From NCBI GenBank assembly GCA_015232575.1, contig JADFZL010000005.1:1-64000 (forward strand): a DNA stretch of 64,000 nt, read 5' to 3'. A program made the translations under genes and the position numbers. Under the pieces are notes generated by a model, which saw only the letters and a list, made by a program, of their open reading frames with translations, was not told the origin of the DNA and ran no database searches. Shown one piece after another: positions 8,525-20,900 of the stretch (within the stretch, counting starts at the first letter, position 1; each line of letters begins with the position of its first letter). The stretch comes from Candidatus Rifleibacteriota bacterium. Its GTDB lineage: Bacteria; Muiribacteriota; Ozemobacteria; Ozemobacterales; Ozemobacteraceae.

Positions 8525-8878
8525 ATGAGCAGCAGACTGGTTTATACAAGTGAAGACAAAAGAATCTGCCCTGAATGTGAAAAGCCGGTTGCATCGTGTG
8601 TCTGTAAGGCTAAAAGCAGTCAGCAGAAATGTGATGGCGATGGAATAATGAGAATTCGCCGGGAAACAAAGGGCAGAGGCGGAAAAACAGTTACCACTGT
8701 TTCCGGAGCAACGGGCACTTTTGACCAAATCAATGAAATCGCAAAGAAAATTAAAAAAGCCTGTGGTACTGGTGGTACTTTAAAAGATGGAATTATTGAA
8801 ATACAAGGTGATCACCGTGATTTCATCGAAAAATTCCTCGTTCAACTTGGCTATAAAGTAAAGCTTGCCGGCGGCTGA
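8525..8878 (+). CDS. yciH: SUI1/YciH-family translation initiation factor-like protein
   Basis: This 117-residue protein matches bacterial YciH (SUI1/eIF1 fold). The C-terminal half shows the SUI1 signature: IRRETKGRGGKTVTTVSG (basic loop with the conserved GRGGK), then GTFDQINEIAKKIKKACGTGGTLKDG and IEIQGDHRDFIEKFLVQLGYKVK. The N terminus has four cysteines (Cys15, 18, 25, 27) in CPEC...CVC, a probable zinc knuckle seen in YciH relatives. YciH is linked to initiation fidelity and stress-time translation control in E. coli. The Shine-Dalgarno (AAAGG) is weak and distant (about 15 bases), so translation may be inefficient or regulated. The gene stands alone and converges on the giant exoprotein gene. 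Confidence 0.9.
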   Translation: MSSRLVYTSEDKRICPECEKPVASCVCKAKSSQQKCDGDGIMRIRRETKGRGGKTVTTVSGATGTFDQINEIAKKIKKACGTGGTLKDGIIEIQGDHRDFIEKFLVQLGYKVKLAGG

Positions 8879-8925
8879 TTTTGCATTTTTTCAGAATATT
8901 TAGACAGTTGTTGAGAAGCCACTTT

Positions 8926-11900
8926 TCAATGGAGAATAACGATTTTCTGAGTTCTTTTTATCAGGGAAGACGGGTTGTCGGGGTCTGTAATTTTCAGTTT
9001 TGAAAAATATATGCCGTTGGCGACTTTTTTGCCGTCGTCGTTTCTGAGATCCCAGCGGATGTCGTAGATGTATCGGCCTGTTCCGGCAAAATTTTCGCGG
9101 CTTCTGGAAATCATGTCGAGAGTTCGTACAAGATGCCCGGCTGCATCGTAAATATTTACTTCAGCTTCAGCAGATCCGAGATCGCTTCGATTGCAACTGA
9201 TTCTGAGAGTGGAAGCTTCTTTTGCAGGATTTGGAAATGTTGATATTTCTGAAATCTGCAGAGATGTTTTTATCTCGAATCGCATTACAGGAGACACCGC
9301 TTTATTACCAATATTATCTGTAGCTGAGAAAGATATTTCATGCCTTCCGCCGCATAGATTATTCAGAGGAACGAATTTGAATGTTCCATCAGAAGAAACG
9401 TTGCTGACTGTGAAATCAAACCCGTCGAGACGCGCTTTTAATGAATCAGGGCGCAATCCCGAACCAAAGTCACCAACATTTCCACAGATTGCTGGCCTGG
9501 AATCTGATAGCGGCTCATCATTAAGATTATTGCTGATGATTATTGCGGGAGGCGTTGTATCTCTCATTACCGCATAGATTCCGCCTGAAGATGCCGAGAA
9601 AGATCTCTTACCACCTGAAAGTCTCGAATCTACAAATTTCCACGAATCTCCATCAAGTCGAAACACACCGGTGTTATTGCATCCGGCAGCGGCGTAACTT
9701 GATGAGATTGAAATAGAATAATCTTTCAAACTATTTGCTTTTCCGATTGAAATTTCATACGCTTTTCCGCAGATTTCAAGTTCACCGACTGAAACAGCAG
9801 CAGATACTTCTTCGATAGTTTCCAATTCTGATGCAGAGACAATCTTAGAGATGATTTTTGAGGCAATTTTATCTGGTTTTGCTCTTAAAGTAGCTTTCGC
9901 AGGTGCAAATTTGCCTGATTTAATTTCTGATTCAAGGAATCTCCTCAATGGAAGAGCTTTTTTCAGAGATCTTGCGGAGGCTGAATAAGTCAATGAAGAA
10001 GATGAGTCTGACAGCTTTGACACGCCAAGCAAGTTTGAAGAGACAGATGAGACTTTATCTAAAGCTTTTGAACTGTCTGGAACAGACGAACCAGGAGAAA
10101 CAACAGAGTAGTACAATTTTTGGGGAATTATTGTTACAATTGTATTTTTCGAAAAACTTCCCGATTCAAAGTTCAAAGAGCAGAATCCGTCAGAAGAATT
10201 GAGAGATGCTTTGATGCTGGCAGTAACAACCGCAGTAGAAAAATCCAGTTCTGCTGTTGCCGCGTTGCCAGACACATCAGCCCCGGAAGCCTTTATTTGA
10301 GCTGTTCCCGAATATGAAGAACTGAGGTGAATGCCGCCCATGTAATATCGGGGCCTGCTGCCGGCGGTCATTGTTACTGACATTTCAGAAGATCCACCCT
10401 GTTTGATCGTTACAGAAGGAACAGCCTGCAAATCTTCATTTGAAGTCACTACTATCATCAGGTCCGTTTCATTTCCCGGGTTAGAAAAAGCATTCAAATC
10501 AAGTACCGGCGGAGTTAAATCAAGTCCTTTGAATGTTTTTTCAGCTGACGTTCCCTGGCTGACATTCAATAATTTATCTTTGATTCCAATGGCAACTATT
10601 TTGTATGTATTTGCATCTGTTAGATTTTCTGAAGCACTTATCAACACAGATGAATTGTCTGATCTGAGCGAAGCACGTGTCAGGGAAACTTTCTTTGTAC
10701 TATATGTCAAAGAATAATTTCCAGTGTCTTCGGCAGTTGCTTTATCAATTGGCTCATCAAAGTAAAGAATAAAATCTTTATTATTGGAAATTCCTTCGAA
10801 TCCAACTCTTGAGACAACCGGACCACGGCTGTCAGAATTGAATGAACCTGAATTCTTTCCGCTCTGAAGAGTAAGACCATCAACAGAATAGAGAGTTCCT
10901 TGATTTATCAGAACTTTGAAAGAAACACCGTGTGTAAGTGAATCTGCCAGTTCAATTTTCATCTTTTTCGTTTCAGGCATCGAAATGTTGCTCACGGCTG
11001 GTCCCTGCGGATCAAAAGTTATAACAGCTCCGTAAACAGAGTTTGGATCAATTTCATAATTAAATGAAAACTCAAGCGATTTAGCAGACAATTGCTTTAC
11101 TGATAAGACTTTGAAATCATTTTTAATTACCTGCACCTGAGCATACTGCTGATTTAAATTTCCCGTTATGTCCGATGCGTAAATTCGGTAATATCCATCG
11201 CTCACTGCTTTTCCATCTTCAGCGGTTCCATTCCATTCTGCACCAAAACCGCCATTGTCAGAGGAAACAAGTCGCAGAGTTTTTACAACGTTTCCAGAAG
11301 ATGTTCTTATGGAAAGGTTCCAGATATTTCTGGGAAGCAATGATTCGCTGCTGTCAACCTGGATAACAAGTGGAGAAGCAGATGGCGCAAATCTGTTGCG
11401 AATTTCGCCGCCTACTTTCGTTGTGATAGTTGCAATACTCGGAGGAACGCTGTCAATCACGACAGTAATACTTGAAGTAATATTTGCAGGTGTTTTTCCT
11501 ATATTTCCGGCTGCGTCAACTGAATCAAGCCAATATGTTCCATCTGGAAGAACACTTCCGGATGAACTCTTTCCGTTAAATGTGCCGCTCCACGAAGTGC
11601 CAGAGCCTGACAGTGTGTATGTCAGCGTTGCATTTCCACCCGTGAGCCTCATGCGCGCAGCTGAAGCTTCGCCTGAAATCTGCCATCCGCAAGTGATATT
11701 TCCGTGAATTGCCGGATTGAAATATCTGGCGCCGTCGCCTGAGTACAAGACACCGCCGTTTGATGTCACCGAACCAACGACCGGCGCAACCGAATCAATG
11801 CTCCAACTGCAGATATCGAACGACTCATTTCCAATTCCATCAGACAGCTTCAGGTCGTAAGTTGTCGGAACAGTCGGTTGTGGACCTTTCGAAGAATTCC

Positions 11901-14900
11901 AGACGAACTGCGATTTTCCATTGACCACGGAAATAGGATAAGATGCTACTGTAAACCCGTTCTGCATGAAATACAGATACACCGGAACCACCGGAACGCT
12001 GTTGTAATTTATGGTCAGAGTGGAAGCATTCGGCCAGACGTTCATGCTGAACGGAACGTTTCTGATAATTCCCTGCGGATAAAGTGATTCGGCTGTGGTT
12101 ATCTGGTATGATTCAACGTAACATTCAGAAACGCCCGGCCCTGAAGATTTGATTGATATTGCCACGGGAAGTGTCGTAGACATTCTATTCTCAGCAAGAT
12201 CAGAGGCCTGAACGTTTACATCCCAGTTTCCCTGGGGAATTCCGCCAACTATTGCTGATTCATTTACGAAAACCACTTCTCTGTCAGATTTCCATTCAGA
12301 AATAACGCATGTAATAATTGATGTGCCGCTCGACAGCGAAAGAGCTGGGGCGGCATTAACTGCCTGGTCAATCTTCTCATTGAATGTGAGAGTAAATAAA
12401 ACCGAACCTGCTGAATTAGCCTTCAAAGGCGAAGAAGGCTCGCTTTTGAATGTCACAAGTGACGGGGCGACACGATCAACTGATATTCGCATAGTGCTTG
12501 CGGAGCCAGTTCCCATGTTTCCGGCGTCATCTGTGAAACTTATCAGATAGTCTGAATCAGAAAGCCCTGTAAATTCGCTCGCCGGAATCACGCCGGTATA
12601 ATAATATGACGGTTTCGAAAGCTGATATGAACGAGTACCATTCTGTGTTGCAAGTGTTGCATAGAGCGTGTCTGCAGTGCTGGTGTTGACGCTGAAAGTA
12701 AGATCGCCTTTCTTTTGCGGATTGTACCAAACGCTTCCACCTTCTCTTGCAGCAAGGTTGTTCCATGATACTGAGTTGATTACAGGCTCAACAGCATCAT
12801 AAACAACCGATTTAACGAAGTTACCAGTGCCGCCGAGATTATCTGCAATTTTTACATTGTAGTACAACGGCCCCTTCCTTCCCGGATTCTTAAAAAAGGC
12901 TGCATCGACAGTCGCCGTTCCAACATTTCCACTCATAAGAAGTGCAGATGTTGCAATCAGATTGTTCTGAGTGTCGAAAAGCCTTATTTCAGAAGGAATT
13001 CCGGGAGCACTGTTAAGTTTTTTCACCGAAAGAGAACCGGTGAAAGGCGGCACGAATGGACTGAAAGCCTTGTTTTCAAGCATTACGTCACTGATTGTCT
13101 GCTGACGTGTTCGAAGAACGACATTGTACTCAGACTCAGTCAGATTAACATTGACACCAAATTCATCGGAAGTTGTCTCAATGGCCGGGTTTCCGGCAAG
13201 ATCTCTGCCGCCTTTAACAATGTACGAATATTTTCCCTGCGGAAAATCGGCAAGTGAATACTGATTTGTCAGACGGACAGTATTCGGCGATACCCATGCA
13301 TCAGCCGGCAGACCGGCTGCTACCAGCGGAATTGCTATCTGGCCATTTACAAGTGAAACAGCAGGCAATTCGCTTTGTTTCATCGCTTCAGAGAAGGTGA
13401 TTTCGAAATTGGCTGTATATGCCTGATAAGGAACAATTTCGGCATCAGGATTCACAGAAACTACGCGGGGGCTGGATGAATCGAATACAATAGAAACAGT
13501 GGAATTCTGCGCGATGTTTCCCGCAAGGTCAGCAATCGAGAGCGTAGCAACCGAATCTGCAACAAAACCATCGAAACGATACGAATGCTGATAACCATCT
13601 GCTGCCATTGAAAGAATTTCAGGAAGCATTGCTGTGGTAGAAGAAAGAACAAGCCTCTGAATGTCAGTTGAATCAGAATTATAATTCAGAATTGCTGATC
13701 CGGCTGCAGGCGAATAGTATTTTACTCCGTTTACTGTTGAGCCGCGGCCCGAATCGTCGAATGACATCGAAGAAACTACGGCAGAGCGGCTGTCGAAGGT
13801 TAGCTGTCCAGCGTAATTGGTCGAGATATTTCCCAGTTTATCAATGATTTTGAATTTGTACACAACCGGGCCGTTGTTTGCCAATGGATACTTTGAAGAT
13901 ACCCATTTTGAAGAATTCGACGGAAACACTGAATATGCCGGTGTTCCCCAGACAATGGGCAAAGTTGCAACCTGAGAATCTGATTCATCGAAAACCTGAA
14001 GATTCATAGGCATTACAGCTTGCGCTGAATCATCAAATGAGAGAGATACCGTTGCAGAACCGTCACCAACAGTATTGCTGAACGGCTGGTTGTAAAGTAT
14101 TCCGGAAACAAGTCCCGGCTGCTTTGTTAAAATGTTGAAAGAAGGTGTCTGAGCATTCGACTGAATAAAGATTTGAATATTTGTTTCGATATTATCCTGT
14201 CCTGAAAGGTCTTTTGCACCCGCAACAAAATAAGTGTACGTCCCAATCGGAACATCTTTTATTGCCTGAGCATTTGTGAAGCGGCAAACTGTCTGTGAAA
14301 GCCAGGGTGAGGCTACTGGTGAAAGGGGAATCACAGTGGAATCTTTGCGCAGCGAAACAGCAGGAATAATAGAAGTCTGCATTTTTTCAGAAAATGTAAT
14401 ATCAAAGATTCCAGCTTCAGTTTCAATTGAACCAATAACTCCTGATGGAGAGATTGAAACCACAGCCGGAGGAGTGCGGTCGATTTTAATAGAAATGGTT
14501 GCGTAGGCACCGGTACAAGCATTTCCTGCCGGGTCTGCGAAAGTTATTGTCGCAACACTTTCCTGCATTGATCCGCCAAACAGCCCGTGATGCAAGATTC
14601 CATCAAATGAAGTTTGAAAAACTGTCGGAAGAACAACAGTTGAAGTCGAGCAGATAATTCTCAGCGCCTCGCTCTGATCAGTCTGTATTTGAATCGTTGC
14701 TGAACCGAAATTTGGAGAATAGTATCTGATTCCATTCAGAACCTGCCCTTTTCCGCCGTCGTTAAATATAACTGAGCTTACGGCAGAAGGCTTCGAATCA
14801 TAAACAAGCGTTCCCAGAACTGAAGAGAGATTGCCAATACCATCTAAAATTTTCAGGGAATATGATACTGGTCCTGTTTTTACAGCCGGCACTTTTCCTG

Positions 14901-17900
14901 ATGCCCAGTAAGTCTGGCTTGTGGAAAAGATTGCCCGAACCGGTGAAGTTGTAATAACAGCAAATGTGGCAACATTAACGTCTGACGTGTCATACGCAAG
15001 AAGTTTGTACGGCGGTGTCAGCACAGTATCAGCTGAGAATTCTATCATTACAGTCGCGGAAGATTGTCCGATTGCGTTGCTGAATGGCTGATTTTCGAAA
15101 AGCTGTGTTGAAATTCCGGGTTGCCGGGTCAAAACACGCAAAGCTGCATCAGGGCTTTTGGATTTGACGTAGACGCCCTTTGTACATGGAAGATTTTCGT
15201 TTCCGGCATAGTCTTTTGCGCCGCTGATCTGATATGAATATGTTGAAACGGGCAGTTCATTTATTGCCTCTGAGTTTGTCATACGGCACTTATACGCTGT
15301 TATCCAGCATTCTGGCTGAACCGGTTCAAGTGAAATTTTAACTTCTCCGCTTGAAATTTCGCCGGTTGGCTTGAGTTGGGTATTCATTTTTTCGTTGAAA
15401 GTGAATTCAAATATTCCAGCTCCAGCGGCGAGTTTTCCGATTGGCTGCGATGGAGAAACCGTCGAAACAGATGGTGAAGTCTTATCAATCAACATGTTCA
15501 ATACAGGCTTCGAGCCTGCAGCCAAATTTCCGGCGGCATCAACAACATACAGAGTGCCTGCTGCTTCATCCCATGAAGCAGTGTCGATATCAGCGTAGTA
15601 ATCAGACGATGTTTCACTGCCGGAAAGAATGAATGTTTCAGTTGATAAGCGCAGCGGAGGTCCGGTAACGATTCTGAGTGCATCGTTATCTTCTGTTGAT
15701 ATCGAAATGGCGGCTTTTCCGAGCAGCGGAGAGTGGTACCAGACTGTTTTTGAGAGGTCGGGTGAAAGTGTTGCGATTCCGCCGCCGTCGGCGATACTGA
15801 AAGCATTTACTGATGGAGATTTGGAATCGAAAACAAGAGTTTTCAGAACTCCGGAAAGATTTCCAAAATTATCGTACAATTTCAGATAGTAATTCAGAGG
15901 ACCTGCGCCGCCGGATGGATATTTTCCTGATTCCCAATCTGATGAATCACCCGGAAATACAACATTTGCCGGGTTGGAATAAGGAACAGAAAGTGTTGCA
16001 ACACCTGCACCGCTCTGTTCGCAGACAACCACCTTAAACGGAGCGGCAGAAAGAAGTTCCGGTAGAAAGTCGAGTTGCAGAGTGGCTTTTCCATTTCCAA
16101 CAAGTGTGCTGAATGGTGTATCTGTAAGCGTTTCAGTTGTAATGGCCGGCTGTTTTGAGTAAATTGTGATCGTCGCCGAAGAGGTTGTTGAATGAATGTA
16201 CAATTCTGCCGACCCCTGAATGTTGCCGAGACCAGCGTAGTCACGTGCTCCGCTGACGGCATAAGTGTATGTTCCGATTGGAAGGTTTTTAATTGCGTCT
16301 CGGTTTGTGAAACGGCAGGTATAAGGTGTTTGCCATGGATTAGTTACCGACTGCATTCGAATCACTGTGCCAGATCTTTCAAGTGTAACAGTTGGAATAC
16401 CTGCTGATTGCATTGGTTCGCTGAAAGTGATATCAAAGAGGCATGTCATTGCTTCCCGAACGCCAATAGCAGAAGACGGCGATGCCAATGAAACCCGGGG
16501 TGGCGTTCGATCGACGCACAGAGTAAGCGACGCAGCAGCGCTGGTCGAAATATTTCCAGCTTTGTCTGCAAAATTAATTGTTCCAACACATTCACCTACA
16601 TTTTCACCGAAGACTAACGAGTGAGACGTGTTGTTAGCGGTCATTGCAAAAAGTGCCGGAAGAACTCCGGTTGCAGATGCAAATACCATGCGGTGCGCGT
16701 CTGTACTGTCAGTCTGAACTATAATATTTGCCGAACCAAGTACGGGCGCATAATATCTTATTCCGGCAGAGGCAATGCCTCTGTTGCCGTCATTGAATGA
16801 AAGCGAATTTACGACTGTTGGCAATGTATCATAAACAATTGAACCAATATATGAAACTGAAATGTTTCCAAGCGCGTCACGAAGTTTGAACTGATACGTT
16901 GATGGCCCGGCGCCTGAACCTGGAGCATTTGATGCAGACCAATAAGCCGGGTCATTTGTAAATATGGAAATTCCGGGATTATCTGTGTTAACAGCAAAAG
17001 TCGCAACGTTTGCTCCGGCCGAGTTGTACACGAGCAGGTGATACGGATGGTTCAGCGGAGATGATCCGGTGTAGTTTATCTGTATTGAGGCTGCAGCTTC
17101 GCCGACGTCTGGGCTGAACGGATAATCGATAAATGTCTGGTCTGAAATGTAAGGCTGACGTGTCAGAACAGAAACATTTGCAGAAGTTCCCTTTGAATAG
17201 ATATACACTTTGAAGTTAGACGCCAGATTCAGATTTCCGGCATAATCCTTTGCATTTGAAATCTGGTAGGTATAGTACGAAACCGGAAGCTCAGCAATCG
17301 GGTCAAGATTGGTCAGGCGGCAGGTATATGAACTGATCCAGCACGATGGTGCAGTTCCCTGAAGTCTGATCGAAACTGAACCGGAAGACAGCGTAACTGA
17401 AGGCGCAACAGATGTATTCATCGGTTCATTGAATCTGAATTCAAAATATCTGGTGCCGGGCAGCGCCGCGCCGATGGTTCCGGTCGGGCTTGCGTAGTTG
17501 ACTGACGGTGATGTTCTATCAACTTTTACCGTGTATAACGGCTTTGTTCCAGATCCAGTATTTCCGGCCATATCGACAATCGAAAGAGTCGCAAGACATT
17601 CAGCAAGTGAGCCTCCGATAAGGGTCGAATGTGTTGTAGAATTTTTCGTCAGCGAAAACACGGATGGCAGAATCGAAGATGATGAAGAAACTATTAACCA
17701 CTGATTATCTGTGGCATCAGTCTGGAAGGATACTGTTGCCGAGCCGTAAGCGGGTGCATAATAATGAATACCGTCAACAAACATTCCTCTTGAGTTGTCG
17801 TTGAATGTGATGAGATTTACCAACGCTGGTTTTGAATCATAAACAAGTGTTCCGGCAACATCTGACAAATTGTTCATTCCATCGATTACTCTGAAAGAAT

Positions 17901-20900
17901 ATGTCTGTGGACCAGTGTTTGCGCCCGGCATTTTTCCTGATGCCCAGTATGAAGGATTTATATAGAAATTCGCACGAACTGGCGATGTGGTAATTACAAC
18001 AAAACTGGCTACATTAATATTTTCTGAATCGTAAGCAAGAAGTTTGTACGAGGTTCCAAGCACTGGAGCCGGTGTGAAGTCTATCATTACTGTTGCAGAA
18101 GATTCGCCGGCAGCAGCGCTGAATGGCTGATTTTCAAGCACCTGAGTTGAAATATTCGGCTGTTTTGTAAGAATGCGCGTCTGTACAATCGGGGTCTTCG
18201 AATTAATAGTTATCGTTTGAGTGCATGCCTGGTTAGTGTTTCCGGCGTAGTCTTTTCCGCCTGTGATCTTGTAGGAATACACTGAAACCGGCAATTCACT
18301 TATAGCTTCTGAGTTTGTCATCCGGCAGGTATATGCGTTTAGCCAGCACTCGGGTTGTACCGGAACAAGATGAATGATAACTGAACCGCTTGATAGTTCA
18401 CCGGTCGGCTTAATCTGAGTATTCATTCTTTCGTTGAAAGTAAATTCGAATGTTCCCACTCCTGCACCGATTTTGCCAATTGGCAGTGAAGGATAAACAG
18501 AGGAAACAGCTGGTGAAGTTCGATCAATGATAATATTTACTTCAGAAGCAGTTCCGATGGCAAAATTGCCGGCAGCATCGGCAACTTTAAGACTGCCCGA
18601 AGCTTCTGTCCATGAAGAAGTATCTATTTCACCCGAATAGGTTGTTGTACCACCACCGCCCGAAAGGGCGAATGTTTCGGTAGCAGCTCTTAACGGCAGT
18701 CCGGTGACAATTCTGAGTGAATCAGATGCGTTCGTTGAAAGGGAAACAGTCGCTTTGCCCAGCAACGGAGAGTGGTATCTCACTGTTTTAGATAGATCGG
18801 GCGACAGTGTTGCAATACCACCACCATCAGAAATTGTGAAGGCGCTGATTGACGGAGATTTTGAATCAAAGACAAGTGTTTTCAGGCTTGTGGAAAGATT
18901 TCCGAAACTATCGTACAATTTCAGAGAATAATTCACAGGTCCGGTATTTGAGGCTGGAAACTTGCCTGATTTCCAGACTGCTGAAGATCCGGGAAATATT
19001 ACGTTTGTCGGATTTCCAGCTGGAACAGAAAGAGTTGCGACAATTGCTCCGCCCGTTTCACATACAATCAGACTGAAAGGCGCAGCAGAAAGTATGTCAG
19101 GAGAAAACTCAAGCTGAATAGTCGCACTTCCATCGCCAACCACTGTGCTGAAAGGAGTGTCAACAAGTATGGAATTTGAAATCGTAGGTTGTTTTGTGAA
19201 AATTGTTACTGTGGAAGAAGAATTGGTTGAATAAACATATACTTCTTTTGTACTGGGAAGATTGTCAAGGCCAGCATAATCGCGTGCTCCGCTTACGAAA
19301 TAAGTGTATGTTCCGATAGGAAGATCCTTAATTGGGTAGAGGTTGGTAAAACGGCATGTATAGAGCGATTTCCACGGATTTGTCACTGCCTGCATCTGAA
19401 TTACTGTTCCGGATTTTTCAAGAGTAACAGCGGGAATTACTCCCTGCTGCATTGGTTCGCTGAAAGTAATGTCGAAAATTCCGGCAAAAGCTTCTTTTAC
19501 ACCAATCGGAAGAGAAGGCGAAGCAGTAACAACAGAAGGCTGTGTTTTATCGACCTTCAGTGAAAGCGATGCAGGAGAACCTGTGGAAATGTTTCCAGCA
19601 GTGTCAGCAAAAGTAATTGTTGCTACGCTTTCTGCCATGCTTCCACCGAAAATTACCTGGTGAGTGGTGTTGTTGGAAGTCATCGCAAAAAGTTCCGGAA
19701 TAGCCGCGGGTACAGATGCAAATACAAGGCGGTGTGAATCTGTACTGTCGCTCTGAATCGTCAGTGTTGCCGAGCCATAAGCTGGCGCATAATACCGTAT
19801 TCCGGCGGAGGCGATTCCTCTGCCGCTGTCGTTGAATGTAAGTGAGTTTACAACCGATGGCTTGCTGTCATAAACGATTGATCCGAGGTATGATGTCGAG
19901 ATGTTTCCCAAATTATCTCGAAGTTTGAACTGATAAGTTACAGGGCCACTTCCCGAAACAGGCGAAGTTGATGTGGTCCAATAGGCTAGATTGTTCGGGA
20001 ATGATGAAACGTTAATATTCGTTAAAGGAAATGTCGCAATATTTGTTCCGGTAGAGCTGTATACAAGGAGTTTATATGGCTGGTTCTGCGGCGTTGTTTC
20101 AAAATAGGTTATCTGTACAGTTGCCGACGGAACTCCTATGTCAGAGCTGAATGGAATGTCTGTATATATTGTGTTTCCCGTGAGAGCGGACTGCTTAGTA
20201 AGAATATGTATTTCCGGTTCAGGCGTTTCAGAGTTAATTTCCAGAGTAAAACTTTCAGAGGGATTCATAATATTTCCTGCCGCGTCGTAACCGCCAGAAA
20301 CTTTGTATTTCCAGAATCCGCTTGGTGTGAAATTTGTGATGGCAGTTGCATTTGTAAAGCGTGCAGTCTGGCTGGAATTTGTCCACTCAGCAAAATTGAA
20401 GGCAATTGAATTTCCGCTGGTTGCAAGCTCAAGCACCGGGCGCAGTCCAGTTGATGTATCCATCACTTCATCAAACAATACATAGAATGACATCGTTCCA
20501 GCACCGGTCTGCCCAATTGGGCTGGCAGGTGTTGCTATCGAAGTAACTGCCGGAGGATCTGAATCAATTACCAAAGCAGCAGAAGCAGTATTGAAGCCTG
20601 TAGATACAGAATTATTTCTTGACGAAAGATCGAAAACATACGAACCGACAGCTGTAGTCATCGGATTATTGAACATATCCTTGACGTCTTCGATTGAGAT
20701 TTTAGCAGGAATTTTTTCAAGATTCAGCGGAAGGTCTGAAGCTGTTTTAAATCTTGCAATTGTTCTGGGAAACACTTCGCCAGAAAGTTGCCTTGATGTC
20801 CAGCCAAGGAATGTTGATGTATCAAGAAGTGTGTCGTCCTGTTTCCGTAAAATTCCTTTGGGTGTTGTTGAAGCAATCGGAACCCATCCGCCGGCAAGCG

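Noticed and set aside
9191..9577. Plus-strand open frames opposite the giant exoprotein gene (also near 11255, 15371, 23054 and elsewhere)
   Set aside because: They are frames antisense to a strongly coding gene, without ribosome sites or recognisable protein features.
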